From Streptomyces tateyamensis (GTDB lineage: Bacteria; Actinomycetota; Actinomycetes; Streptomycetales; Streptomycetaceae): a stretch of 64,000 nt of DNA. Every line of letters begins with the position of its first letter. Within the stretch, counting starts at the first letter, position 1. The position numbers and the translations under genes are program-made. The stretch is taken from assembly GCF_003205575.1 (NCBI RefSeq), contig NZ_PYBW01000039.1, forward strand, positions 49,537-113,536, written 5' to 3'. Below the pieces are notes generated by a model, which worked only from the letters and a program-made list of their open reading frames with translations, was not told the origin of the DNA and did no database searches. This document shows positions 8,092 to 16,360 of the stretch, piece by piece.

Positions 8092-10305
8092 TTACTTGCT
8101 GGTCGGGACCAGCGACTTGCCCTTGGTGCCCTTGGAGTCACCGGGGCCGGCCGAGACCGCCTTGCTGGTGCCCGTGGGCACCACCGCCTTGGGTGCGGTG
8201 CTGTTGGTCTTGACCGTGGTCGGTGCGACCTTGGCGGCGCTGACCGCGGCCGGGGCGGAGCCCGAGCTGAGGGTCAGCGTGACCGAGCTCTGGAAGACGC
8301 CCGGGGTGGCCCAGCCGGACAGCGTGCCCGCGTAGGCGCTGCCGAACGCGGTCGAGCCGAGCAGCTGGGTCTGCACGGTTCCGGTCGGCATGGTGGCCTC
8401 CACCTGGACGCCGGACGGCGCCTGGACGGTGACGGTGTTGCCGATCCGGTAGGCCGTCACCTTGCCGGCCGAGACCGCCTGGTTCCAGGCCGCCCGCTTC
8501 TGCATCTCCTGGCCGATCGCCGCCTCGCGCAGGTTCACGATCGGGGCCGTGCTGTTGTACAGCCCGTTGTAGCTGCTGATGATCGAGTTGAGCACCGGGT
8601 AGGCGATCCGGTCCTCGGCGAAGTTCGACTGGTGGATGAAGTGCGGCCGCGGGTCGTTGCTGGTCACGTGCCGCAGGTCGATCTGGGTCTCCAGCGGCAC
8701 GATGTACGAGGCGTACCCGGTGCCGGTGTTCAGCGGGGCCGACAGGCAGGTGGAGTTGCCCGCGGTCTCGCAGACCCCGCTGCCGCCGTTGGCCTTGCTG
8801 GTGTAGATCCAGTTGTACTCGTCGACCTCTTCGTTGGTGTGGCCGGCGTTGTAGAACACGTTCATCGGGTAGCGCGGGACGGTCAGCGCGGAGCCGATCT
8901 GCCGCTGGCCCGACTCGCGGGACGCGTCCGAACCCGTGAACTTGATGCCCTCGGCGGTGAACGCGGGCGCCAGGAACGGGTTGTCGGTCGGCTGCTGCGG
9001 CAGCGTGACCAGGCCGGAGTGCTCACCGGTGAGCAGCTCGGTCTGGTCGATGTTCAGCTTCTGCTGCTTGGCCCAGTCGATGTTCTTCTGGATCGCGCTC
9101 TGGATGTCCGCCTGGCTGACCCACTGGATGTTGCCGGCGGCGTCCGTCTGGCACTTCCACGGCACGACCGTGACGTTCTGCTGGCAGCCCAGGAACGGGT
9201 GGTCCCAGGTGTGGTTGATGAACCGCATGGAGTTCTGGTTCGCCAGCACCGAGGTCAGCAGACCGTCCGTGGTGGCGCCCGTGCGCTCCAGGTAGTCCTG
9301 GCTGCCGAACCCGTTGAACGGCCAGTCGATCGTGAAGTTGTTCGCCTTCTGCCACTGCAGCAGGTAGCTCACGTCGTCCGAGGTCATCCGGATCGGGCTG
9401 CCGTCGGCCGGGGTGCCCGGCTGGCAGGTCACGTCACCGGGGGTGCACTTGAGGTTGGTGTCCCAGCGGTCGTCGGACAGGAACAGGTCGTCCGCGTGGA
9501 GCGCGAAGTAGTTCCGGTCGTAGCCGAGGTGCACGCCCTGGGTCAGCCAGTCCACCATGCCGCGCGCCAGCAGCCGGTACTGCTGCTGGTACTGGTTGTA
9601 GACGAAGGTGACGACCAGTTCCTTGCGGCTGTCGTGGCTGTACTCGCCGACCAGCGAACCGCGCGAGGTGGTGCCCGGGATCGGCATGTCCACCAGCGGG
9701 GTGAACGAGGCGCCGGCGGGCAGCGTGGCCAGCGGGGTGGCCAGGTAGCCGTAGCTCTCGCTGACGCTCGGGTCGTTGTCCTCGAACGGGACGTTGCCCT
9801 GCAGGTAGCCGAACGGCCCGGCGGTGCCGGCGGCGGTGACCCCGCCCTGCATCCCGTCCAGGGTCCCGATGAAGCCCGGGTTCTGCGCCCAGTTCAGACC
9901 GACGTCCGGCCGGGCGTAGGTGTACGCGTCGACCTGCCGGATGCCGAACTGCGCCTCGTAGGCGGCCAGCGCGGTCATCTCGGCGGAGCCCGAGGCGAAC
10001 GGGTTGTCGTTCGGCAGCACCACGCCCTGGAACTTGGCGCGCGGCGAGCCGTTCACGGTGTCGCTCAGGAAGGCCGTGGTGATCTGCGGTCGGTTGGGGT
10101 CCGACAGCTTGACCACGGTGTAAGGCGTGCCCTCACTGGTGAGCTCCGCGGTGATCGCGGCGACGGCCGGGCCGCCGTCGTCGACCACGAGCACGGTGAG
10201 GTCAATTCTGTTCTGCGTTGCTGCGAACGCGGTCGTGGACTGCAGGCCCGCGGCCAACAGACCGGCTACCGCGCACGCGGCAGCCCGACGGGTCACTCGA
10301 CCCAT
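8092..10305 (-). CDS. secreted Agd3-like (CE18-type) polysaccharide deacetylase
   Basis: A 737-residue secreted protein with a Sec signal peptide (cleavage near residue 28, after AFA). It resembles the fungal galactosaminogalactan deacetylase Agd3. A metal-site segment HADDLFLS lies near residues 270-278 and NHTWDHPF near 359-366, matching the Asp and the HxxxH of NodB-like CE4/CE18 deacetylases. The last 80 residues are Ala/Thr/Ser/Lys-rich and may contact wall or polymer. Deacetylation would expose cationic galactosamine. GGGAGGA five bases before the ATG at 10305 fixes the start. It is the first gene of the operon. Family assignment is from motif and neighbourhood. Confidence 0.8.
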   Translation of the reverse strand: MGRVTRRAAACAVAGLLAAGLQSTTAFAATQNRIDLTVLVVDDGGPAVAAITAELTSEGTPYTVVKLSDPNRPQITTAFLSDTVNGSPRAKFQGVVLPNDNPFASGSAEMTALAAYEAQFGIRQVDAYTYARPDVGLNWAQNPGFIGTLDGMQGGVTAAGTAGPFGYLQGNVPFEDNDPSVSESYGYLATPLATLPAGASFTPLVDMPIPGTTSRGSLVGEYSHDSRKELVVTFVYNQYQQQYRLLARGMVDWLTQGVHLGYDRNYFALHADDLFLSDDRWDTNLKCTPGDVTCQPGTPADGSPIRMTSDDVSYLLQWQKANNFTIDWPFNGFGSQDYLERTGATTDGLLTSVLANQNSMRFINHTWDHPFLGCQQNVTVVPWKCQTDAAGNIQWVSQADIQSAIQKNIDWAKQQKLNIDQTELLTGEHSGLVTLPQQPTDNPFLAPAFTAEGIKFTGSDASRESGQRQIGSALTVPRYPMNVFYNAGHTNEEVDEYNWIYTSKANGGSGVCETAGNSTCLSAPLNTGTGYASYIVPLETQIDLRHVTSNDPRPHFIHQSNFAEDRIAYPVLNSIISSYNGLYNSTAPIVNLREAAIGQEMQKRAAWNQAVSAGKVTAYRIGNTVTVQAPSGVQVEATMPTGTVQTQLLGSTAFGSAYAGTLSGWATPGVFQSSVTLTLSSGSAPAAVSAAKVAPTTVKTNSTAPKAVVPTGTSKAVSAGPGDSKGTKGKSLVPTSK

Positions 10306-10703
10306 GTGGTTCCTCCCCTGAGAAGGTGGAGCGCCCCCGTGCATCCACCCGGCTGTACTTGTGTCCCCCGAGTCGCACGGTCAGCCGTGCTCGTCACTGC
10401 CGACCATGGTGGGCCAGAAATACCGGCTGCATGGGCTGAACGAGTGATAGTGCAGCCAATCTGTCATAGACGTTCACCTTGGTGCCACCTTGGGCACCGG
10501 AAAGTTGTTAAGCCGGACTTAATGTGCAGCTAAGCCGGGATGGGCCATGACAATTTCTGTTTGATGAACGCGTCTCACCAGGCGAAACATGTCGTATACG
10601 GGCGCGCAAGACCGCCTCGCGCGCTCCGAGTGACTTGTGTGCACGAGCGGGCGCACTTCGTAGTCTTGTCGGACCGCAGTTCGGCAGACCCCGAGGAGCA
10701 GTA
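10306..10703. promoter_or_regulatory. 398-bp divergent intergenic region
   Basis: No gene seen. It separates the leftward polysaccharide operon from the rightward phosphatase gene and must hold both promoters. It has AT-richer stretches (10441-10470, 10500-10565), two direct copies of TAAGCCGG 22 bp apart (10509-10516 and 10531-10538) and the inverted repeat GGTGCC/GGCACC around 10478-10500. The 22-bp period equals two helical turns and could be an operator. No hexamer pair is good enough to name a promoter. Confidence 0.45.
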
Positions 10704-11624
10704 GTGATCGACCAGCCCGCTCACCCCGATCAGGCCGTGGGCGAACTGGCCGCCCGCAGCCTCGGCTTGCCCGGCGCCGTCAACGCACGTGACCTCGGCG
10801 GTTACCGCACCGCCGACGGACGGCCGGTGCGCAGCGGGTTGGTGCTGCGCAGCGACGGGCTGAACCGGCTGACCGAAGCCGATCATGAGCCGTTCGCCGC
10901 GCTGGGCGTCCGACACGTGATCGATCTGCGCAGCCTGGCCGAGGTCCGGCAGGCCGGACCCGACCGGGTGCCCGGCCTGCCTGTGGCGGACATCACAGCG
11001 GTGGAGTACTCCGCCGAGCCGCTGAGCGTGCGCGCGCCCGGACCCGACGGCCTCACCCTCCACCACCTGCCGATCTTCGCCGCCGACTTCGACATCTACG
11101 TGGCGCTGCGCCGGGCGCTGGCCGACCGCGACCCGGTCAAGCAGCGCGAACTGCTCGGCGACGGGCGGGCCGCGGAGATCATGGTCGGCCTCTACCGCTG
11201 GTTCGTCACCGACCCGGTGGCCCGGCAGCGGTTCGCCACGGTGCTGCGGTTGCTGGCGGAGCCGGGGCAGGGGCCGGTGATCTTCCACTGCACGGCCGGC
11301 AAGGACCGCACCGGCTGGACCGCGGCCCTGCTGCTCACCGCCCTCGGGGTGGACCGGGACACGGTCTTCGAGGACTACCTGCTGACCAACGTGCGCTCCG
11401 CCGAACTGATCGACACCTTGGTCGACAGCTTCCACACCCGCGGCCTGATGCAGGAGCCGACCCTGCTGCTGCCGCTCTTCCTGGCCGACGCCGCCTACCT
11501 GGAGGCGGCCTTCGCCGAGGTGGCGGCCGGCTGGTCGGGCTTCGAGGAGTTCTGGCGGGCGGGCCTGGGCCTGGACGATCAGGTGCTGGCCGGGCTGCGG
11601 GCCAACCTGCTCGACGGCGCCTGA
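10704..11624 (+). CDS. tyrosine-protein phosphatase (DSP/PTP-like, Y_phosphatase3 type)
   Basis: A 306-residue cytosolic phosphatase with the P-loop signature HCTAGKDRTG, nucleophilic Cys at residue 196 and Arg six residues later. The N-terminal block NARDLGGYRTADGRPVRSG and the segment VLRSDGLNRLT are typical of the bacterial Y_phosphatase3 family (PtpA/IphP-like). Members remove phosphate from phosphotyrosine or act on phosphoinositides. GTG at 10704 was chosen because GAGGAG lies six bases upstream; the upstream in-frame codons are low quality. It converges with sigN. The physiological substrate cannot be read from the sequence. Confidence 0.88.
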   Translation: MIDQPAHPDQAVGELAARSLGLPGAVNARDLGGYRTADGRPVRSGLVLRSDGLNRLTEADHEPFAALGVRHVIDLRSLAEVRQAGPDRVPGLPVADITAVEYSAEPLSVRAPGPDGLTLHHLPIFAADFDIYVALRRALADRDPVKQRELLGDGRAAEIMVGLYRWFVTDPVARQRFATVLRLLAEPGQGPVIFHCTAGKDRTGWTAALLLTALGVDRDTVFEDYLLTNVRSAELIDTLVDSFHTRGLMQEPTLLLPLFLADAAYLEAAFAEVAAGWSGFEEFWRAGLGLDDQVLAGLRANLLDGA

Positions 11625-11675
11625 GCCCGGCCGCAGCCTTCGCCCCCGCGGCAGGGGCGGTCGGCCTTCGAGAGG

Positions 11676-12602
11676 TCAGCCCTCGCTGGTCAGCCCCTCG
11701 CGCAGCTGGGTCAGGGTCTTGGTGAGCAGCCGGGAGACGTGCATCTGCGAGATGCCGATCTCCTCGCCGATCTGGGACTGGGTCAGGTTGCCGAAGAAGC
11801 GCAGCATGATGATCCGGCGCTCCCGGGGCGGCAGCTTGGCCAGCAGCGGCTTGAGCGACTCGCGGTACTCCACGCCCTCCAGCGCGAGGTCCTCGTAGCC
11901 GAGCCGCTCGGCCAGCGGGCCGTCCCCGTCCTCCTCGCCGGGCGTCGAGTCCAGGGAGCTAGCGGTGTAGGCGTTGCCCACCGCCAGGCCCTCCACCACG
12001 TCCTCCTGGCTGACCCCGAGGCACACGGCCAGCTCGGCCACGGTGGGGGAGCGGTCCAGCCGCTGGGAGAGCTCCTCGCCGGCCTTGGTGAGCGCCAGCC
12101 GCAGCTCCTGCAGCCGCCGCGGCACCCGGACCGACCAGCTGGTGTCCCGGAAGAAGCGCTTGATCTCGCCCACCACGGTGGGCATCGCGAAGGTGGGGAA
12201 CTCCACCCCGCGGTCCGGGTCGAACCGGTCGATCGCCTTGATCAGGCCGATGGTGCCGACCTGGACGATGTCCTCCATCGGCTCGTTGCGGCTGCGGAAC
12301 CGGGCCGAGGCGTAGCGCACCAGCGGCAGGTTGAGCTCGATCAGGGTGTCGCGCACGTAGATGTGCTCGGCGCTGCCCGGCTCCACCGTGGCGAGCCGGC
12401 GGAAGAGCGAGCGGGAGAGGGTGCGGGTGTCCAGGTTCGCGGTGGCCTGCGGCGCGGCCGGCTGGGCGGGCACCGGCTGGGCGGGCGTCGACTGGGGGTC
12501 CGTCGGCTGCTGGTCCGTCAGCTGGTGGTCCGTCGCCCGGGGCTGCTGCTCGGCGACCGCCGTACCACCGTGGATCTTCGTGCTGACCGTTTCTGCGGAC
12601 AT
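11676..12602 (-). CDS. sigN: SigF/SigB-family RNA polymerase sigma factor, SigN-like
   Basis: A 308-residue group 3 sigma factor. After a Gln/Pro/Thr-rich N-terminal 65 residues come region 2 ([20 protein letters not shown], with [12 protein letters not shown] and EFPTFAMPTVVGEIKRFFRD), region 3 and region 4 ([20 protein letters not shown]). The segment [20 protein letters not shown] closely matches my memory of S. coelicolor SigN, whose gene lies next to sigF in the same order. Such factors direct development and stress genes, and anti-sigma proteins usually hold them. The ATG at 12602 has GAGGGGG upstream. Choosing SigN over other SigF paralogues is inference. Confidence 0.88.
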   Translation of the reverse strand: MSAETVSTKIHGGTAVAEQQPRATDHQLTDQQPTDPQSTPAQPVPAQPAAPQATANLDTRTLSRSLFRRLATVEPGSAEHIYVRDTLIELNLPLVRYASARFRSRNEPMEDIVQVGTIGLIKAIDRFDPDRGVEFPTFAMPTVVGEIKRFFRDTSWSVRVPRRLQELRLALTKAGEELSQRLDRSPTVAELAVCLGVSQEDVVEGLAVGNAYTASSLDSTPGEEDGDGPLAERLGYEDLALEGVEYRESLKPLLAKLPPRERRIIMLRFFGNLTQSQIGEEIGISQMHVSRLLTKTLTQLREGLTSEG

Positions 12603-12772
12603 GCACCCACCCCCTCGTGACTGGTCAACGGGAGCCCCCGCTCGGCGGTTCCCCGGTCTGCGCCGAGTGATCGGCGTGCCCCACCGCTTGCTTACCGGCC
12701 GGGCGCGGGTCGCAAACCCCGACGTCGCGAGATGTCACATGGCGGTAACGCGCAGCTATGGGTTGTTCCTGC

Positions 12773-13783
12773 TCATTCGTCCCAGGAGTTTCCGGTCCGC
12801 AGCCTGGTCAAGATTCTCGACAACAGCCGGGAGACGTGCATCTGCGACATGCCGAGCTCGCTGGAGATCTGGGACTGCGTCAGGTTGGCGAAGAACCGCA
12901 GCATCACGATCCGGCGCTCCCGTTCCGGCAGCTGGACCAGGAGGTGGCGGACCATGTCGCGGTGCTCGACGTCGGTCAGCGCGGAGTCCTCGTAGCCGAG
13001 GCGGTCCAGCAGGGCCAGCCCGCTCTCGTGCTCCTGGGCGGCCTCCAGCGAGGCGGCGTTGTAGGCCCGCCCGGCGTCCAGGCAGGCCCGTACGTCCTCC
13101 TCCGGGATCCGCAGGTTGGCCGCGATCTCGGGCACCTTGGGGGTGCGGCCGTGGGTGACCGTCAGTTCCTCCATCGCGCCGCTGACCTGGACCCAGAGCT
13201 CCTGGAGCCGGCGCGGGACGTGCATGGTGCGCACGTTGTCGCGGAAGTAACGTTTGATCTCCCCCAGGATGGTCGGCAGTGCGTAGGTGGGGAACTGCAC
13301 GCCGCGGTCCGGGTCGAACCGGTCGATCGCGTTGATCAGGCCGATGGTGCCGACCTGGACCACGTCCTCCATCGGCTCGTTGCGGCTGCGGAACCGGGTG
13401 GCGGCGTAGCGCACCAGCGGGATGTTGACCTCGATCAGGGCGGCCCGCACCTGCGCGCGCTCGGGTGCGTGCGGCGGCAGCTCGGCCAGCCGCTCGAAGA
13501 GCACCCGGGTCAGGGTGCGCACGTCGATCGGGCCGCCGCCCTCGGCGGGCGGCTCCGGTGGCTCCGGCGGCTCGGGCGGCTCGGCGTGCTCGACCGGCTC
13601 CGGCTGCTCCACCGGCTCGGTGGGGGACGCCGGCTCGGTGCGGGCCACGGGCTCGGTGCGGGTCGGTGCGTCCGTGCGGGCCGACGGCTCCGCGAGTGCC
13701 GCCACCTCGGTCCGTGCCGCCGGCGCCGTCCGCGCCGTGCCGGTGTCCGTGCCGGCCCGCGGCCGGTCGTCCTGGATCCGCAC
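12773..13783 (-). CDS. sigF: RNA polymerase sigma factor SigF
   Basis: A 336-residue group 3 sigma factor. Residues 1-85 are an unusual Glu/Pro/Thr-rich tract. Region 2 ([19 protein letters not shown]), region 3 and region 4 ([20 protein letters not shown]) follow. [20 protein letters not shown] distinguishes it from the neighbouring SigN-like factor and matches Streptomyces SigF, which is needed late in spore maturation. It starts at GTG 13783 after a GGAGGGGG site and lies 170 bases upstream of sigN on the same strand. The intervening bases hold no gene, so it may be transcribed separately. Confidence 0.88.
   Translation of the reverse strand: MRIQDDRPRAGTDTGTARTAPAARTEVAALAEPSARTDAPTRTEPVARTEPASPTEPVEQPEPVEHAEPPEPPEPPEPPAEGGGPIDVRTLTRVLFERLAELPPHAPERAQVRAALIEVNIPLVRYAATRFRSRNEPMEDVVQVGTIGLINAIDRFDPDRGVQFPTYALPTILGEIKRYFRDNVRTMHVPRRLQELWVQVSGAMEELTVTHGRTPKVPEIAANLRIPEEDVRACLDAGRAYNAASLEAAQEHESGLALLDRLGYEDSALTDVEHRDMVRHLLVQLPERERRIVMLRFFANLTQSQISSELGMSQMHVSRLLSRILTRLRTGNSWDE
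13545..13640. repeat. low-complexity GGCTCC/GGCTCG repeat in sigF
   Basis: Degenerate hexamers (GGCTCC, GGCGGC, GGCTCG) recur across this stretch. They encode the [10 protein letters not shown] and TEPV-type tract of the SigF N-terminus. The length of such tracts varies easily between strains; no regulatory meaning is inferred. Confidence 0.6.
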
Positions 13784-14028
13784 GGACGCGCCACCCCCTC
13801 CTCGTTGACCGCCCTGCCCTGACCGGCAAAATCGGTCATAGCATCACAAGCCGGGCGCGCTCCGTTCAAGCACCACTCGGAGGCGTGTTGACGGACCGTC
13901 GGGTGGCTGCGGCCGAATGCGCCACGGCCCCCCGATCGCCCGGATGCCGCGCGTGGCGGTACCGGGTGGCGGGGGGCCGTTGGGTGGTGCGTGTGCGACT
14001 GACTGGCAGACGGGGCCGCCAGGGCCGG

Positions 14029-14322
14029 TCAGACCTCGAAGTCGGCGACCACCAGGGTGGCGATCTCGCGCCACTGCTGGGCGACGGCCACGTGCGCCGG
14101 ATGGGTGGCGTAGGCGTTCAGGCCCGCCTCGTCGGCGAACAGGCTGTTCAGGGCGAAGTCGTAGGCGACGTCGCGCGGGCTGACGTTCCAGCCGGTCTGC
14201 CACTCGAGCAGCTCGGGGATCTGCTGGTCGAGCCCCTCGAAGCCCTTGGCGGCGGCGAGCGCGCGCTCGTCGTCCTTGGCGATGCCTTCGTTGAGCTTGA
14301 ACAGGACCAGGTGGCGGATCAC
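14029..14322 (-). CDS. Dabb family (stress-responsive alpha/beta barrel) protein
   Basis: A 97-residue protein that fits one ferredoxin-like Dabb domain: VIRHLVLFKLNEG at the N-terminus, a central helix, then YDFALNSLFADEAGLNAYATH and a C-terminal strand LVVADFEV. The conserved His after the start and the YATHPAH segment are family features. Dabb proteins form dimeric barrels. Some are cyclases or heme-binding enzymes, but most actinobacterial members have no known role. GTG at 14322 is preceded by GGAG at six bases. It sits alone between sigF and a small membrane-protein gene. Confidence 0.85.
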   Translation of the reverse strand: MIRHLVLFKLNEGIAKDDERALAAAKGFEGLDQQIPELLEWQTGWNVSPRDVAYDFALNSLFADEAGLNAYATHPAHVAVAQQWREIATLVVADFEV

Positions 14323-14399
14323 GGGAGACTCCAGCGGGGTGAGGGCGACAGACCTCGACACGGTAACCCGGGGCCCGCGGCGGGCGGCCGGAGTGCCCG

Positions 14400-14564
14400 C
14401 TATTTGACCAGCCCGGACATGAACTGCCCGAGCGAGTTGGCCGCGTCCGAGATGCCGACGAAACCCGACTGGACCAGTTCCGCCGCGCGGGCGGGCGAAT
14501 GGATGATCGTGTACACCACGAAGATCAGCAGCAGGTACATGCCTATCTTCCGTGCCTGAGCCAT
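14400..14564 (-). CDS. conserved 54-aa streptomycete membrane protein
   Basis: A short gene encoding 54 residues: MAQARKIGMYLLLIFVVYTI starts the protein and includes one transmembrane helix (residues 8-21), followed by an amphipathic region with conserved SPARAAELVQ and ending GLVK. I recall near-identical small proteins in many Streptomyces genomes. The ATG at 14564 is preceded by GGAGGG about ten bases away, a loose spacing. Codon third positions are strongly GC-biased along the whole gene. Function unknown. Confidence 0.8.
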   Translation of the reverse strand: MAQARKIGMYLLLIFVVYTIIHSPARAAELVQSGFVGISDAANSLGQFMSGLVK

Positions 14565-14972
14565 CCCGACCGCCACCCTCCGCCGTCTTCCCCACCCGGG
14601 TCAGAGCGCAGCTTATCCACCGTTCGGCGTAATCAGGTGAGGGGCGCGTTCACCCGGCGGGACGAAGGTCCCAGTGACTCGGGTCATTGTGCGGATGCCT
14701 CGGACCGAGCGCGACGGCAGGATGGTTGACGTACCGGGGACCTGGCAGGAATCCCCGGTGCGTTGGTCCGGAGTCTCCCCGCTGTGGGACCGGGTGCCGT
14801 GGCTTCCCCCCTGACACGGCACTGGGTTGGGGAACTCCGCCGGGGCAGCCGACTAGTCCCCCCGAGTCGGCTGCCCCCTCAGCGGAGCTGATGGGTCGTC
14901 GGCTCCGCTGTTCCCTCTCTTCCGGCCGATCTCAGGCCGACCCCCCGGCCGACCACCCCGTCCCGGCCGGCG
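14565..14972. other. 408-bp gene-free stretch
   Basis: No convincing gene on either strand. It holds the promoter region of the small leftward gene, one strong hairpin (14842-14877) and a weaker inverted repeat with 9-bp arms at 14880-14888 and 14902-14910. It marks the step from core genes to the accessory cluster on the right. Confidence 0.6.
14842..14877 (-). terminator. hairpin terminator of the leftward biosynthetic arm
   Basis: A perfect 13-bp stem (GGGGCAGCCGACT and its complement) with a 10-base loop, about 95 bases past the stop of the last leftward gene (14973). There is no U-run, as is usual for high-GC actinobacterial terminators. Confidence 0.65.
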
Positions 14973-15401
14973 CTACGACTGGGTGAAGCGCACCTCGGCC
15001 TCCGGGACCAGCCCCAGCTCCTCGCCGGTCACCGGCTCGCCCGTGCTGATCAGGATGTTGTAGTGGTTGGGGAAGTGGCAGGCGTCGAAGCCCAGCACGG
15101 TGCCCACCGGGCGGCCGCCGATCCAGACCGTGTCGCCCCGGTCGATCACCCCCGCCCGGGAGATCTCGGTGAAGCCCAGGAACCCGACCCGGTCCACCCG
15201 GGTGCCGGCCTGCGCCTCGGACAGGTCGGTGGTGACCAGCTCGTGCAGCTCGCCGGCCCGCACGCAGCGGCTGGCGTACGGCTCCACCGTCATGCCGCGG
15301 TCCTCCCGGCGGTGCACCAGCACCTTGACCAGCTCACCGGCCACCGCGCGCTTGGCGCCGTCCTCGCGCGGCCGGACCTGGTGGTGGGTCAGCTCGGTCA
15401 T
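14973..15401 (-). CDS. small conserved protein (DUF6917-like)
   Basis: A 142-residue soluble protein without signal peptide. It contains the conserved-looking blocks VLVHRREDRGMTVEPYASRC, RVDRVGFLGFTEISRAGVI and LGFDACHFPNHYNILIS. I believe this corresponds to DUF6917, but I am not sure of the family name. The Cys/His-rich DACHFPNHYN could be a metal or ligand site. Its ATG at 15401 has GAGGAGG five bases upstream and overlaps the stop of the preceding oxidoreductase gene (ATGA), so it belongs to the leftward biosynthetic arm as its last gene. No function known to me. Confidence 0.75.
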   Translation of the reverse strand: MTELTHHQVRPREDGAKRAVAGELVKVLVHRREDRGMTVEPYASRCVRAGELHELVTTDLSEAQAGTRVDRVGFLGFTEISRAGVIDRGDTVWIGGRPVGTVLGFDACHFPNHYNILISTGEPVTGEELGLVPEAEVRFTQS

Positions 15402-16360
15402 CGGACCTCCTCGGGAATGCGGATCGCGACGTGGGTGGCCTGTTCGCCGGCCAGCCGGTAGGCCGCGTGCACCAGGTCGAGCGCGGCCTGGCCGCCGTCG
15501 CGGTGCCCGCCGGGGCGGTCCAGCGCGGCGCCGAAGGCGGCCAGGATGCCGCGGTACTCGTGCCAGAGCGACTCCTTGAACCCCGGGCACCCGGCCAGCA
15601 GATCGGCCCGGTGCACGCTGCCGTCGGCCAGTGTGATGGACACGTCCTTGAGTTCGCCCGGGTAGCTCCAGTCCAGCTCCACCCGGGCCCGGCGCGGCGG
15701 TGCCTCGTCGGTGGCCAGCTCCACCACCGCCCGCCGGTCCAGCCCCGCCGCGTCGCGCTCCACCGTGGCGCGGACCACCGCCGGCTCGGCGCCGGCCAGC
15801 ACCAGGCGGACCAGGTCGAAGGCGTTCGGCCCGTTGTCCGCCACGCAGCCGCCGCCGCAGCGCGCCGGGTCCAGGTACCAGCGGTCCTGGCCGATGTGCT
15901 CCTCGATCTGCTCGAAGTAGCGCACCGTCAACTGCCGCACCGGCTGGTCCAGGCGGGCCAGCAGCTCGCGCAGCGGGTGGTTGTAGCGCCGGTGGAAGGC
16001 GGTGAACAGCACGGTGCCGCGCCCGGCGGCCAGCGCCGCCAGCCGCTGCGCGTCGGCCGGGTCGGTGGCCAGCGGCTTCTCCACGCAGACCGGCAGCCCG
16101 GCGGCCAGCAGGTCCCGGCAGAGCGGGTAGTGCGCGTCGTTGGGCGCGGTGACCACTGCGGCGGCCAGCTCGGGGTGGGCGGCCAGCAGCGCGCGGTGGT
16201 CCCGGTAGCCGGGCACCGGCGGGCCGTCGGCCAGCGCCGCCGCGCTCAGGTCGCAGACCGCGGCCAGCTCGAATCCGGGGTCGGCCTCGATCGCGGCCAG
16301 GTAGAACCGGGAGATCACCCCGAGGCCGATCACGGCGACCGGGCGCGGCGGGTGGTTCAC
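15398..16360 (-). CDS. Gfo/Idh/MocA family oxidoreductase (1)
   Basis: A 320-residue NAD(P)-dependent sugar or cyclitol dehydrogenase. Seen are the N-terminal Rossmann motif VIGLGVISRFYLAAI, the EKP signature in CVEKPLATDPADA, and the C-terminal alpha/beta segment beginning FHRRYNHPLRELL. These enzymes oxidise a ring hydroxyl of a sugar, sugar phosphate or inositol, commonly before an aminotransferase adds an amino group. GTG at 16360 overlaps the stop of the Ldh-type gene (GTGA). With the second Gfo/Idh/MocA gene at the head of the same arm it suggests two successive ring oxidations or an oxidation/reduction pair. Substrate unknown. Confidence 0.87.
   Translation of the reverse strand: MNHPPRPVAVIGLGVISRFYLAAIEADPGFELAAVCDLSAAALADGPPVPGYRDHRALLAAHPELAAAVVTAPNDAHYPLCRDLLAAGLPVCVEKPLATDPADAQRLAALAAGRGTVLFTAFHRRYNHPLRELLARLDQPVRQLTVRYFEQIEEHIGQDRWYLDPARCGGGCVADNGPNAFDLVRLVLAGAEPAVVRATVERDAAGLDRRAVVELATDEAPPRRARVELDWSYPGELKDVSITLADGSVHRADLLAGCPGFKESLWHEYRGILAAFGAALDRPGGHRDGGQAALDLVHAAYRLAGEQATHVAIRIPEEVR

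Noticed and set aside
8011-10533. 840-codon rightward frame over the deacetylase gene
   Set aside because: Antisense shadow. The opposite strand encodes a signal peptide and metal-site motifs, while this frame has repetitive Arg/Gly/His/Val composition.
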